From Tetmemena sp. SeJ-2015 (taxonomy: Eukaryota; Ciliophora; Spirotrichea; Sporadotrichida; Oxytrichidae), in the NCBI GenBank assembly GCA_027382625.1, contig JAJKFJ010022811.1, positions 62,001 to 126,000 of the forward strand: 64,000 bases of DNA, written 5' to 3'. Numbering within the stretch: the first letter of the stretch is position 1; the number at the start of each line of letters is the position of its first letter. Shown piece by piece: positions 45,963-55,799 of this stretch. The translations under genes and the position numbers were made by a program. The notes below the pieces were generated by a model, which saw nothing but the letters and a program-made list of their open reading frames with translations, ran no database searches and had not been told where the DNA came from.

Positions 45963-48539
45963 ATGAGAATAATCTCACTCGCAGTAGCAATGCTGCTTGG
46001 TTACACTCAAAACCCAATAAAATTATCCAAAAAAATATATGATTTAGTAGCATATAGAATTTTTCTTAAGCAATGCCTAAATGTTTTCAGAAAGAAAGAA
46101 GAATGGACCAGATGGATATCATAAAGCTCTAATTTGAGATAAAATGCCAAATATTGAGAATATAAGTTACTAAAATCAACTGCTTTTATGATGGTCAGCT
46201 TCTGCCTCTTCTTATACTTATTTTATTCTCTCTTAAATAATTCTATGGGGTGTTGGGTTTTGACTGTTGCCACTGAGCACATGGGCTGCAGATACAAGAG
46301 GAAACCAGTTGATCTTACCACTGTAGTCAAATCTAAGTTGGCTGACGTTACCCCACCAGAGCAATATATCTGGAACAACGTGAATGGCACCAACTTCTTA
46401 ACTAACCTGAAGAACTAGCACATTCCTCAGTATTGCGGCTCCTGCTGGGCTCAAGCTGCCACTTCCTCTGTCTCTGACAGAATAAAGATCATGCGCAAGG
46501 CTCAGTGGCCAGATGTCAACATCTCTCCTCAGGTTCTCTTGTCTTGCTCAACTGAGAACGATGGATGCGATGGCGGCTACGCTCTTCAGGCATTCAATTG
46601 GATGAGTGCCAACAACATCACCGACGAGACTTGTGCTAACTACAGAGCCAGAGGCCACACCAACGGGCTCGAGTGCTCAGCTCTATCTATGTGCAAGGAC
46701 TGCCATCCCCATGAGGATTTAAATCCCATTGCTCTTGCAATAATAATCGTAAAAATTATTGGGATAGAAACAGTCTATATTCAAATATTATTTCTTATTA
46801 AAAGATTATCTGATGGGGAAATTAGTAAATTTAAACCTATTTCTATTAATTCTTGACCTTGTTATATGCGAAGAGTGCTTCTTGAAATATCTCTTAATTA
46901 AAAATACTTTTCTTGAGACCTCCTCAATAAAATGATTTAAATCTTCGTGCTTTTAAGTAGCTTATCAACTGAAATATATTAAATACTTTATTGTGTCTAT
47001 CTCTTTTAGTTAATTAAGAGTTGGAATTTGATATCATTTAAAATAAGAGAATTTCCCAGAGCTTTGAGTTGAAATGAAATAGAGAGTACTCTATATTTAT
47101 ATCTATAATTTTGTCGTTTTAACATCATGATGAAGACGAATTACTCGAGAGTATAATCTCTACTTCTTTATTCTGATTTTAAGGGGGTTAATTGCAACGT
47201 GCCAGATTCGTGGTACGTCTACTAGGTTGGCGAGCACGGAGAAGTCAAGGGCGAGTAGGACATGATCAATGAAATCTTCCAGCGCGGCCCTATTGCCTGC
47301 GGTATCGCTGTTACCCCAGACTTGTTGAAATACACTGGTGGTATCTTTGTCGATGCAAACACCACAAAGCCTGAGGATATCGATCACGATATCTCAGTCG
47401 TTGGATACGGTGTTGAGAACGGTACCAAGTACTGGGTTGTCAGAAATTCCTGGGGTACCTCCTGGGGAGAGTCTGGATTCTTCAGACTCATCAGAGGTAT
47501 AAACAACCTCCAAATTGAGAGCGACTGCGCCTATGCAGTTCCTATCGATACTTGGACTAAACCAGTTAAGCACACTGCAACTGATGCTGAAAAGAACGAC
47601 CCCAAGAACAAGAATGATAGTGCTAACGGTCCTTATCCCGAATCTTCATTCCTCTAGAACAAACACAGCAAAGGCTGCTCAGTTAAGAAGACTGATCTCC
47701 TCTTCAAGGAAGTTAAGAACCAACCTATGGCTTGGGAAACTATTAATGCTGCTTCTCTCCCTGCTAACTTTGACTGGAGAAACGTGAATGGAACCAACTA
47801 CGCATCTTGGACCTTCAACCAACACATTCCCATCTACTGCGGTTCATGCTGGGCCCAAGCTGCTACCGCTGCCCTAGCTGATAGATTTAATATCCTTAAC
47901 GGTGGATTGAACCCCACTCCTGTTGCTTTGAACCCTCAGATGATTGTTAGCTGCTAAGCTGGTGGCTCTTGCAATGGTGGAGACCCAGTCGGAGTCTACG
48001 AGTATGCTTACCTTCACGGTATCCCCGACTCAACTTGCGAGGTCTATGTTGCCCATAACCTTGATAAGAAATGCGGACCTATGGAAGTTTGCAAGGACTG
48101 CAGAGGACCCCCACCTGCTGATGGCTAAGATGGTCAAGAGAACTGCTGGGCAATTCCCAACTACAAGAAGTACTTCGTATCAGACTACTATTCTTTCTCT
48201 GGTGCTTCAAAAATGAAGGCTGAGATCTACAAGAACGGACCCATTTCTTGCGGTATTGACGCCACTGAGAAAATGGAGGCCTACACCGGTGGTATCTTCT
48301 CTGAGGTTAGCGCTTTCCCCATGATTAACCATATCATCTCCGTTGCTGGATGGGGCTATGACGAAGAATCTAACACTGAGTACTGGATCGTCAGAAACTC
48401 ATGGGGTACCTACTGGGGTGAACAGGGATGGATGAGAATCAAGATGCACTCTGACAACCTCGCTATCGAGACCGACTGCAACGGTGCTATTCCTTCATAC
48501 TCTAGATCTAACAGCGTTCCTCAAGAGTTCATTCAGTGA
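45963..48539 (+). CDS. tandem cathepsin X/Z-like cysteine protease (papain family C1A)
   Basis: ATG 45963 encodes a signal peptide ([13 protein letters not shown]). Removing a 267-bp IES (pointer CACT) joins it to [16 protein letters not shown]. Domain 1: [14 protein letters not shown] (the HIP motif of cathepsin X plus catalytic Cys), [23 protein letters not shown]; after a 474-bp IES (pointer ATT) [40 protein letters not shown], catalytic His in [12 protein letters not shown] and Asn in [13 protein letters not shown]. After a linker, domain 2 repeats the plan: [71 protein letters not shown]. Both domains keep the catalytic triad, so this is a two-domain secreted or lysosomal protease. TGA 48537-48539. 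GC content is higher than in neighbours, as expected of a highly expressed gene. Confidence 0.92.
46008..46274 (+). other. 267-bp IES after the cathepsin signal peptide, pointer CACT
   Basis: CACT at 46004-46007 and 46271-46274. Excision joins MLLGYT to [11 protein letters not shown] in frame. The insert contains several TGA codons and is AT-rich. Confidence 0.75.
46720..47193 (+). other. 474-bp IES in cathepsin domain 1, pointer ATT
   Basis: ATT at 46717-46719 and 47191-47193. Excision restores [13 protein letters not shown], matching the Cys-rich segment of the second domain. The insert contrasts sharply in base composition with the GC-richer exon. Confidence 0.85.
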
Positions 48540-48599
48540 TGGACCATCTTGGATATTCTCTAAGAATATTCTAAGTACTGAACTCGGTTATTATTCATC

Positions 48600-49793
48600 A
48601 TTCAACCTTAGCTCTTATTATCAAATAATTTGAATCTCAATAATGCTTATTCTTCGTTTGAAATATTGATAATCTGAGAGCAACTTTTGTGAACAGGAAA
48701 ATTTCCTAGGTACAATAGCAATAGTCTTATTCTAAGGAGCCTGCTCCTCTTCTTTAAGAGCCTCTCTCAGCCTCTTCAACTAATAATACTATATAGAAGT
48801 CATGTATATTAAATTGCAAGAAGTTTGAGTTCATAAACGGCTCTTATGTGCAGTTTTCACCCTACATGGATGGAAAAAGTAAAGCACGACTTGATTAAAT
48901 GATGATGAACTAAACTCAAACAACAGGTTTCGGCATGGTAAGCTCTGAATTCAGTGGCAAGGAAGCACTGAGAACTCTGAAGACGAAGGGCTCATTGTCA
49001 AATAATCCTCAATCATAGCTTGCAGGAAGCAATATGCCAGCCACTCAATACAACTTGTTCACGATGAATCCTCTTTCATCAGCTGGATCAAGTGGAACTA
49101 ATTTTCATTAGATGAAGTCGTTTGCACCTATGTCCTCAACTCAGATGAGTCAAGCAGATTATATAAGGGAGTTAGAAACTAAACTGGCTCTTGCTCATGA
49201 GAGGATAGGGATGCTTTCTTCAAAGAAGAAGTCTAGTGGCAAGCTCTACTATTTCGGAGCTTCTCCTTAGAAAAAGCACACCCAGAGAATCAGCATAGAT
49301 AGTTAAGTTATTTAGTATGAAGTAAAGATAGTTTTGACTTGACCAGTTTTATCAGTAAAATCGATTGAATAACAGCTCATACAAGCTGAAATAGTTAATA
49401 TTATCTGAGAGAAATACAGTGAAATAGTTTGCAGAGCCTGAAGCAGAAGACAGAGGCGAGGAGATGAGAAACTTGAACTTGGAACAGATTAAGGAGAGTA
49501 GGAATAATTCAGTTTCTAATGATGAGACTCATCGCTCAAATGATCGGATCCCGGCTTTCAAACTCGCTGCCAAAAGAAATGAAGCATTCACTCAAACTTC
49601 AGGCACAAATAGTTATCTTCATAACCTATTTCATTCATCGAGGAGGCACAACAATAGTCTCCTTCATCAACTTTCAACTTTCATAATCGAAATTTATCCC
49701 TTATCCATGTAGCAATTTAAAGATTCTTTAAATATAGCTCATATGAATGTGGATAAGTGTGTATGGATTGGAAAAGTATTTGAAGGAATTTGA
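48600..49793 (+). CDS. Ser/Gln-rich protein with short coiled coil
   Basis: Readable segments: QSYSKEPAPLLQEPLSASST (48.74 kb), FINGSYVQFSPYMDGKSKAR (48.83 kb), TGFGMVSSEFSGKEALRTLK, then a helix QADYIRELETKLALAHERIG (49.15 kb), YYFGASPQKKHTQRISIDS. After an interruption near 49.32-49.38 kb come EDRGEEMRNLNLEQIKESR and FKLAAKRNEAFTQTSGTNSY. A TGA lies at about 49.79 kb. The start codon is not identified and lies at or before 48.7 kb. No family recognised. Confidence 0.5.
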
Positions 49794-49915
49794 CAAAATG
49801 TTCCCAATAATCTAAATTTGCTATCAATAATTATTATATTACCTAAAAGGGCCACAAAGCAGCAGTCCAAGACTAAAGTATACATTTACAGAGATAGTTA
49901 TTAAGAGAGTGAAGA

Positions 49916-52900
49916 ATGAAGCAAAAGATGACTGCTATTGACGTGAGGGCGCTCTGCCTTCTCCTCAAGAAGAAACTGGTGGGACTCAGACTGGCCAACG
50001 TTTACGATGTGTCGGGCAGACTTTACCTCCTCAAGCTTTCTAAGGCAAATAGGAAAGAGCATCTCCTCATAGAATCAGGAATCAGAATCCTTATCATAGT
50101 GTTCTTATTTTATTTATTGCATAAAATCCACACTACTGAGTTCCTCAGGAACAAGAAAGAGTCCCTCAGGATTTTCAATGAAGCTGAGAAAGCATTTAAG
50201 GACTAAGAAGTTGGAGAACTTGACTCAGCTAGGAGTGGATAGAGTTATCGACTTGCAGTTTGGAAAGGGAGAGAATGCGTACCACATCTTAGTAGAGCTG
50301 TACGCGAGTGGAAATGTAATCCTCACTGACTTCGAATATACAATCCTGAGTTATCGTATATTTAAGGAAGTAAAGTCATGTGTGAGTTATTGCTCTTATA
50401 ATGTTTGATGAGTCTGCTGCGCTCTCATAAGTTCGATGAGACCTCAAAGGTTCAAATAAAGGAGAAGTATCCCTTCACCGCTTCTGCAGGCATGACAATA
50501 GACACAATATTTGTGGGAGATGAAGACATCAAAAAGTTTATTGAAGGAGAACCTGAGAAAGAAGATAAGCCTCTTCTTCCGGAGGGTGGTGAGCAGCAGG
50601 CAAGTTAGCCCGAGGAAGCTGCAGTAGCTGAAGCTGAAGGAGCAAAGCAGGCCAAAGGTGGGAAAGGAGGCAAGCAAGGTGGAAAGCAAGATGCCAAAAA
50701 GGGAGGGAAGCAACAGTCAAAGCAAGATAAGAAGAAGGATGTGGTAAATATGAAGAGCGTGCTTACTAAAATGGTTCCCTATGTTAACTTCCCATATGCT
50801 GAGCATGTACTCAAGCAACTTGGCTAAGATCCAAACGCCAAAGCACTTATTGAACACTCAGCTATTCTCAGAGAAGCAGCTCAAAAGTGCTAGCAACTTA
50901 TGAAGGATCTTGAAACTGCAGTTGACATCAAGGGTTACAAAAGAGTTATCATCTCATTTCTCATTTAAGAAAGTGGTTACTTGATCTATTAAGAGAAGCC
51001 TCAAGAAGAAAAGAGAGTTCCTCAGTTGGAAACCTAAGAAGCAGCTGAGGCCATTCCCAAGCCTGAAACTGATGATAGCAATGAGACTGAACAGGATAAA
51101 AAATTCAAGGGAAAGTTGCTCAAGGATTTCGGTCCAATCCCTTTGGCTCAGTTTGCAAGTGAACCTTGCCTAGAGTACGAGTCCTTTGACAACTGCGTGG
51201 ACGAGTACTTCTCTCAGTTGGACAAGTAAAGAGAGACGACTCGTTTCACTTCTAAGGAGGATGAGATTTGGAAAAAGATGTCTCGTATTAAAGACGACCA
51301 GCACAAGCGTATCTAAGGTTTGCAGAAGGAGCAGGACTTGAGTGAGTTTAAGGCGCAGCTTCTCTAGAAGTACATTTTCGAGGTGCAGGCTATAATTGAC
51401 ATCCTGCAGGTGATGTTGACCAGTGGAATATCCTGGAATGACATCAACCGCATGATCAAGGAGGAGAAGAAGGCTGCCAATCCTCTCGCCAATCTTGTCT
51501 TTTAATTTTAATCTGATATACAAGATAAACTTTGAGAAGAACTAAGTGATGCTGATGTTGGATGCCTGTAATGAGGAGGATGAGGACAGCAGTGAATTCA
51601 CAGTGGACGAGAAGTTTACTAACCTGGACCCTGTGGTGAGGGTGGACGTTGACCTACTGCTCTCAGCTCAGATGAATATCAGGAAGTACTTCGAGATCAA
51701 GAAGAAGAGCTACGAGAAGGAGGTCAAGACCAAGACTGCCGCAGATGTTGCTATCAGAGACGCAGAAACTAATCAAATACAGTCTCCCTATAAGCAAAAA
51801 ATATAGCATAAATAATTACAGTGAATGCTCTGAAGGAGATAACTAAGCACAGACAGACATAGAAGATGGACAAGATGAGGAAGGTGTTTTGGTTTGAGAA
51901 GTTCGACTGGTTCATCTCCAGTGAGAACTACCTCTGCATAGCAGGCAAAAATGCTTAGCAGAACGAGGCACTCGTCAAGAAGTACATGGACAAGGGGACC
52001 TCTTCATGCACACAGATATGCCAGGAGCTGCTGTCAGCATTATCAAGAACCCCTCTGGACAGATAGTACCACCCATTACTCTCAACGAAGCAGCTATATT
52101 CGAAGTATGTCACAGTAGAGCCTGGGAAGGAATATGCTTAAATTATAAATGCAAGTATAAGGAAAGATCGTTACAAGTGTATACTGGGTGCACGCCGACT
52201 AAGTGTCGAAGACCCCACCAACTGGTCTTTACATTCCCACAGGATCCTTCATGATAAGAGGCAAGAGAAACATCATGACTCCTTCAAAACTCGAACTAGG
52301 ATTCACTCTAATGTTCTCTCTGAATGAAGAGTCTATCGCCAACCACATGGGAGAGCGCAGACCAAGATTACAGCAAGATGAGATGGGAGATGCCACTTCT
52401 CAAATGCAGTCAGAGCTGATGACTGAAGGAGAACTCGACATGGACATGATGGACTTGGACGACGGTGAAGGCGATCAAGATGAAGAAGGAGGAGAAGAGC
52501 CTGGCCTACCAAGCCAAACTCCCTCTATCTCCAGACAGATCTCAACTGCTACTCAAAAGGTTAACTTAATTATTAACTCAAAATTTCATTTTGTAACCAG
52601 TCAATGGTTTCTGAGAACGAGTAGTACAAGGTAGTGTAAGTAGGTGAAGACAGAGAGCTCATGGAGAAGAAGCGCCAGCAGGCTCACGAGAAGAAGAGAC
52701 TGCTCAAGGAACAACAGGGCAAGACCAAGGACCAAATCAGAGCAGACACCAAGAAGAAGGTGCAAGAGAAGGAAGATAAGGAGTTGCTGGCCAAGCAGGG
52801 TCAGAAGGAGAAGCAGCAGGTGAGAGGTGCCAAGCAGAAGATCAAGAAGATCAAGGAGAAGTACGCTGACCAGGACGAGGATGAGAGAGACCGCAGACTC

Positions 52901-53808
52901 GAGATGCTCGGAGCCAAGAAGATAAAGGGATTTGATTAGAAGATTGGAAATAAAGGCAAGAATGCAGGAGGAAGCAAGGGCAAGGAGAGCAACAAGGGAG
53001 ACAAAGGAGGCAAACAAAAGCAACAGCAAGTTGAGGAAGAGTAAGAGCAATAGCAAGGGAAGAAGTTAAAGCTACTGAGGAAGAGATCCAAGAAAGTGAA
53101 ACTCCCCAGCAAGATAACCAGTAAGACGCATAGACTGAGGAGTAGATAGATACCGCAACTGACTCAGCAACTTAACCAGAGAACTAACAAGTTCAGTCAC
53201 AAGACGGCGAGGGTTAAGTGGATGAAGAGGTGAAGGAGGAGAACTTGGGAGAAGTCGACGAGGAGGAGAAGAAGGAGATTGAGCAGATCATGAAGGACGA
53301 GGACATCAACCTAGTGGCTGAGAGCGTTGACTTGAACGAGATAGACAAGCTGACTGGAGTCCCCAAGCCTAATGACTTGATGCTTGCAATAGTGCCCATG
53401 TGCGCTCCTTACTCAGCAATTCAGACTTACAAGTACAAGGTGAAGATCCAGCCAGGTACTTTGAAGAGAGGCAGGGCTATGAAGTTGATTAAGAGTTTGT
53501 TCCTCGCCCAAGCCAACAAGAACTAGTGGGAGACCACCAGCATCAAGAACATCCCAGACGCTGACATGACCAACATGCTACTCAACAACTGCAGAGTCCT
53601 CGCACCAGGTCTGACTAAGATAGCTATGAATCTGAATCCAGTAGTAGTAGCGTAAGATGGTGAAGATGAGGAATTTCATCATAAAAGTTTTGCAATCAGA
53701 TAAAACCCCCTTAAAAAAAAAGTTTATTGTATTGTATTTTAAGAGCTAAGGAGAATGAAAAGGCAAAGTGAGCTTGTGTTTGACTACCAGTGTGATAAAA
53801 GATTTTGA
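49916..53808 (+). CDS. NEMF: NEMF/Rqc2 (Tae2, Caliban) ribosome quality-control factor
   Basis: ATG 49916. The NFACT-N domain is evident: [87 protein letters not shown]. Then a coiled coil (about 50.8-51.7 kb), NFACT-R ([74 protein letters not shown]), an acidic/basic stretch ([20 protein letters not shown]) and NFACT-C ([40 protein letters not shown]). The family binds stalled 60S-nascent chain complexes and adds C-terminal Ala/Thr tails. Six IESs (29, 62, 19, 53, 32, 47 bp) each restore the family when excised. Three single-base slips at homopolymers (AAA near 50.16 kb, G runs near 51.99 and 53.06 kb) break the frame. The 3' end is approximate (TGA near 53806). Confidence 0.93.
50101..50129 (+). 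other. 29-bp IES in NEMF, pointer AATCC
   Basis: AATCC at 50096-50100 and 50125-50129. Excision gives SGIRIHTTEF, the conserved NFACT-N motif. Confidence 0.9.
50352..50413 (+). other. 62-bp IES in NEMF, pointer TGAGT
   Basis: TGAGT at 50347-50351 and 50409-50413. Excision joins FEYTILS to LLRSHKFDE and removes a TGA. Confidence 0.9.
51496..51514 (+). other. 19-bp IES in NEMF, pointer AATCT
   Basis: AATCT at 51491-51495 and 51510-51514. Excision joins AANPLANL to [13 protein letters not shown] in frame. Confidence 0.88.
51774..51826 (+). other. 53-bp IES in NEMF, pointer AAT
   Basis: AAT at 51771-51773 and 51824-51826. Excision gives [19 protein letters not shown] in frame. A longer competing repeat, TACAGT, would create an in-frame TGA. 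Confidence 0.8.
52133..52164 (+). other. 32-bp IES in NEMF, pointer AAGGAA
   Basis: AAGGAA at 52127-52132 and 52159-52164. Excision gives [20 protein letters not shown], matching NFACT-R. Confidence 0.92.
52563..52609 (+). other. 47-bp IES in NEMF, pointer GGTT
   Basis: GGTT at 52559-52562 and 52606-52609. Excision joins STATQKV to SENEQYKVVQVGEDREL in frame. Confidence 0.8.
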
Positions 53809-53922
53809 ATGAGTGAAGTTGAGTTAACACTGTAAATTAAGTGTAGGAAAGAATTAACTATTGCTCTAATTATCTTCTGAAGAAATATATTTGAAATTTT
53901 AAATACATAATTCTTAAAAGAA

Positions 53923-55643
53923 ATGTCGGCACTACAGTCTAAGCTTGAAGAGCAGAAGAAAATCATTGAGTTTCTCACATCCAAGTATGAGAAAGACACA
54001 GGACGTAGAATACAAATGCCCTCCACTCTTGGACAGCTTTTGGGAGATGACTCTATCATAGGAGATGATAAGAAGGCGGAGGATTAACTAGTGGGGATGA
54101 GTATAGGTCCAGATGGTAAAGTCATCAAAGAGCCGCTCACCTTTGGAGAGGCAGTTGAGTTTCTCAGATTGCCTAAAGGTGAGGCCCCTAAGAAGGGAGA
54201 GAGAAAGAAGAAGGAGATAGGCATACAGCCTCATCACATGATAGAGAAGATAGACCTCAGTGGGTTCAGACATAAACGATTCTCTCGTTCAGCTATGAAG
54301 GAACTGGTTGAAGGTCTTGCATTCACTTAATCAATCACTAGTGAGCTGAAGATGTAAAAAATGGAGATATTGATTGCTTCCGTGCATTAGAACTGTGTGC
54401 TTAAAAGACAATGGAATTTCAGATGATTGCGAGAGGGAGGTGCTCGACATATTCAACATCACAAGGATCAGGTGTATCGACTTGTCTAAGAATAACATGG
54501 TCAAGCTTGGTGGACTCATTGGCAAGAAGATAAGAGATGAGTGCACTCATGTACAATGGATTGACCTCACTCAAAATGACTTCTTCAACGATAACACAGC
54601 TAACAGTCTAATCATCTAGGGACTTAGGCGCTAGACTAGTCTCATCTACGTTGGACTTACAGTTCAGGGAAATCTTGCAGACTCACTTGTAAAACTGCTC
54701 ATGCCCAAGAGGCCTGCCCTCAATTTAAATACACTGTTAATTTCAACATGAGGAATAGTAATCTGACAAAGGGAGCTTCAGACTACCTTTTCAAAGCTCT
54801 GCAAACGCAAGACTTCTACCTGACTTCCCTCTCCTTGCGCTTTTGTTTCCTTAGTTTCGAGTAACTGTGTGACCTATCGAGTGCTCTGAGATTCAATAAG
54901 ACTTTAGTGAAGTTGGATCTGTCAAACAATGCTTTCAAGTCTAAGTAATTTTAGAAGATTTTTATAAGAGATGTTTGAGTTTTCATTTAGTCTTGCTAGA
55001 TGAGATTTTTGATGGACTCTCTCTTGGACAACGTGTGCTTGACATAGTTAGATGTATCCTCTAACTTCCTCGACAACGAGTTCGCTCAAGATCTGGCTTA
55101 CCTGTTAGAATACAATCCAGTCCTCTACAAAGTCATAATGCTCTATTTTCTATTATAGCTTAAAGTGGACATATCTCGCAATCCCATCGGCCCTGAAGGT
55201 GCCAAAGTGCTTTTAAAGGCTCTTCTAGAGCAGAATGAAACTTTGGGTTCCCTGGGTGGAGAAGTGAACTAGGCTGCGTCTCTTCAGATTGGAAGCGAGG
55301 GAGGCTACCTAGATCAAAACGTGTACATGGGAGTGAGGATAAGAGAGGAGTTGAGACAGGCACTTATCCTCAACAACAGCAGCCACGACAAGCGAATGAC
55401 TCACATCAAGAACATCAAAGAGACCACCAAGAAGAACTACACTTTATGTTTAATATTACAATGATAAACAACTCAATGACTTTTGAAAAGGATGGAGAGG
55501 ACCCTACTCAGTAGAAATTGCAAAAGAAGCAGGTGGAGATGCCACCCAGCCAGCAGATTCAGTATCCCCTTCTCAAGCCAGTCACTTTCACAAACCCAAT
55601 AGAGGATGACTATCTCAGTTCTGGAGTATGGTGCTTCAAGTGA
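53923..55643 (+). CDS. leucine-rich repeat protein (RNase-inhibitor type)
   Basis: ATG 53923 (MSALQSKLEEQKKIIEFLTS), TGA 55641-55643. After a charged N-terminus, RNI-type LRRs follow: IEKIDLSGFRHKRFSRSAM, VCLKDNGISDDCEREVLDI, IRCIDLSKNNMVKLGGLIG, LSLRFCFLSFEQLCDLSSAL, LVKLDLSNNAFKSKQ, LTQLDVSSNFLDNEFAQDL, VDISRNPIGPEGAKVLLKAL. The repeats form a solenoid for protein binding. The C-terminal tail (PLLKPVTFTNPIEDDYLSSG) is unassigned. Two IESs are clear (pointers AATTT and AAAGT); others are likely near 54.96-55.01 kb and 55.45 kb. A T-run slip near 54.37 kb shifts frame. It resembles axonemal or centrosomal LRR proteins, but no orthologue is asserted. Confidence 0.82.
54727..54743 (+). other. 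17-bp IES in LRR gene, pointer AATTT
   Basis: AATTT at 54722-54726 and 54739-54743. Excision gives ALNFNMRNSNLTKGASDY and removes a TGA. Confidence 0.82.
55134..55166 (+). other. 33-bp IES in LRR gene, pointer AAAGT
   Basis: AAAGT at 55129-55133 and 55162-55166. Excision gives NPVLYKVDISRNPIGPEG, restoring an LRR consensus. Confidence 0.85.
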
Positions 55644-55799
55644 AATATAATTATAATAAATAAAAGTTTGAAGAAGAAGAAAGAAACATAGATAGATATC
55701 TTGACTTAATACTTATTAAGCTTAAAATTCATTGAGGATAATTATTATATTCATTTCAAGCAGTCTCCAATCAATAGAGAGAGTTTTTGAAGAGTTTGA

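Noticed and set aside
46720..47193. Interpreting the larger inserts as spliceosomal introns
   Set aside because: The ends are not GT...AG, lengths far exceed the 25-50 nt introns seen here, and direct-repeat pointers restore frame precisely.
47160..47387. Minus-strand open frames opposite the cathepsin, NEMF and GH28 genes
   Set aside because: They are antisense shadows of GC-richer conserved exons with no family resemblance of their own.
50158..50180. An 8-bp repeat CCTCAGGA near 50.15 kb as an IES pointer in NEMF
   Set aside because: Excision leaves the wrong frame, whereas a single-base correction in an adjacent A run restores the conserved LRKHLR segment.
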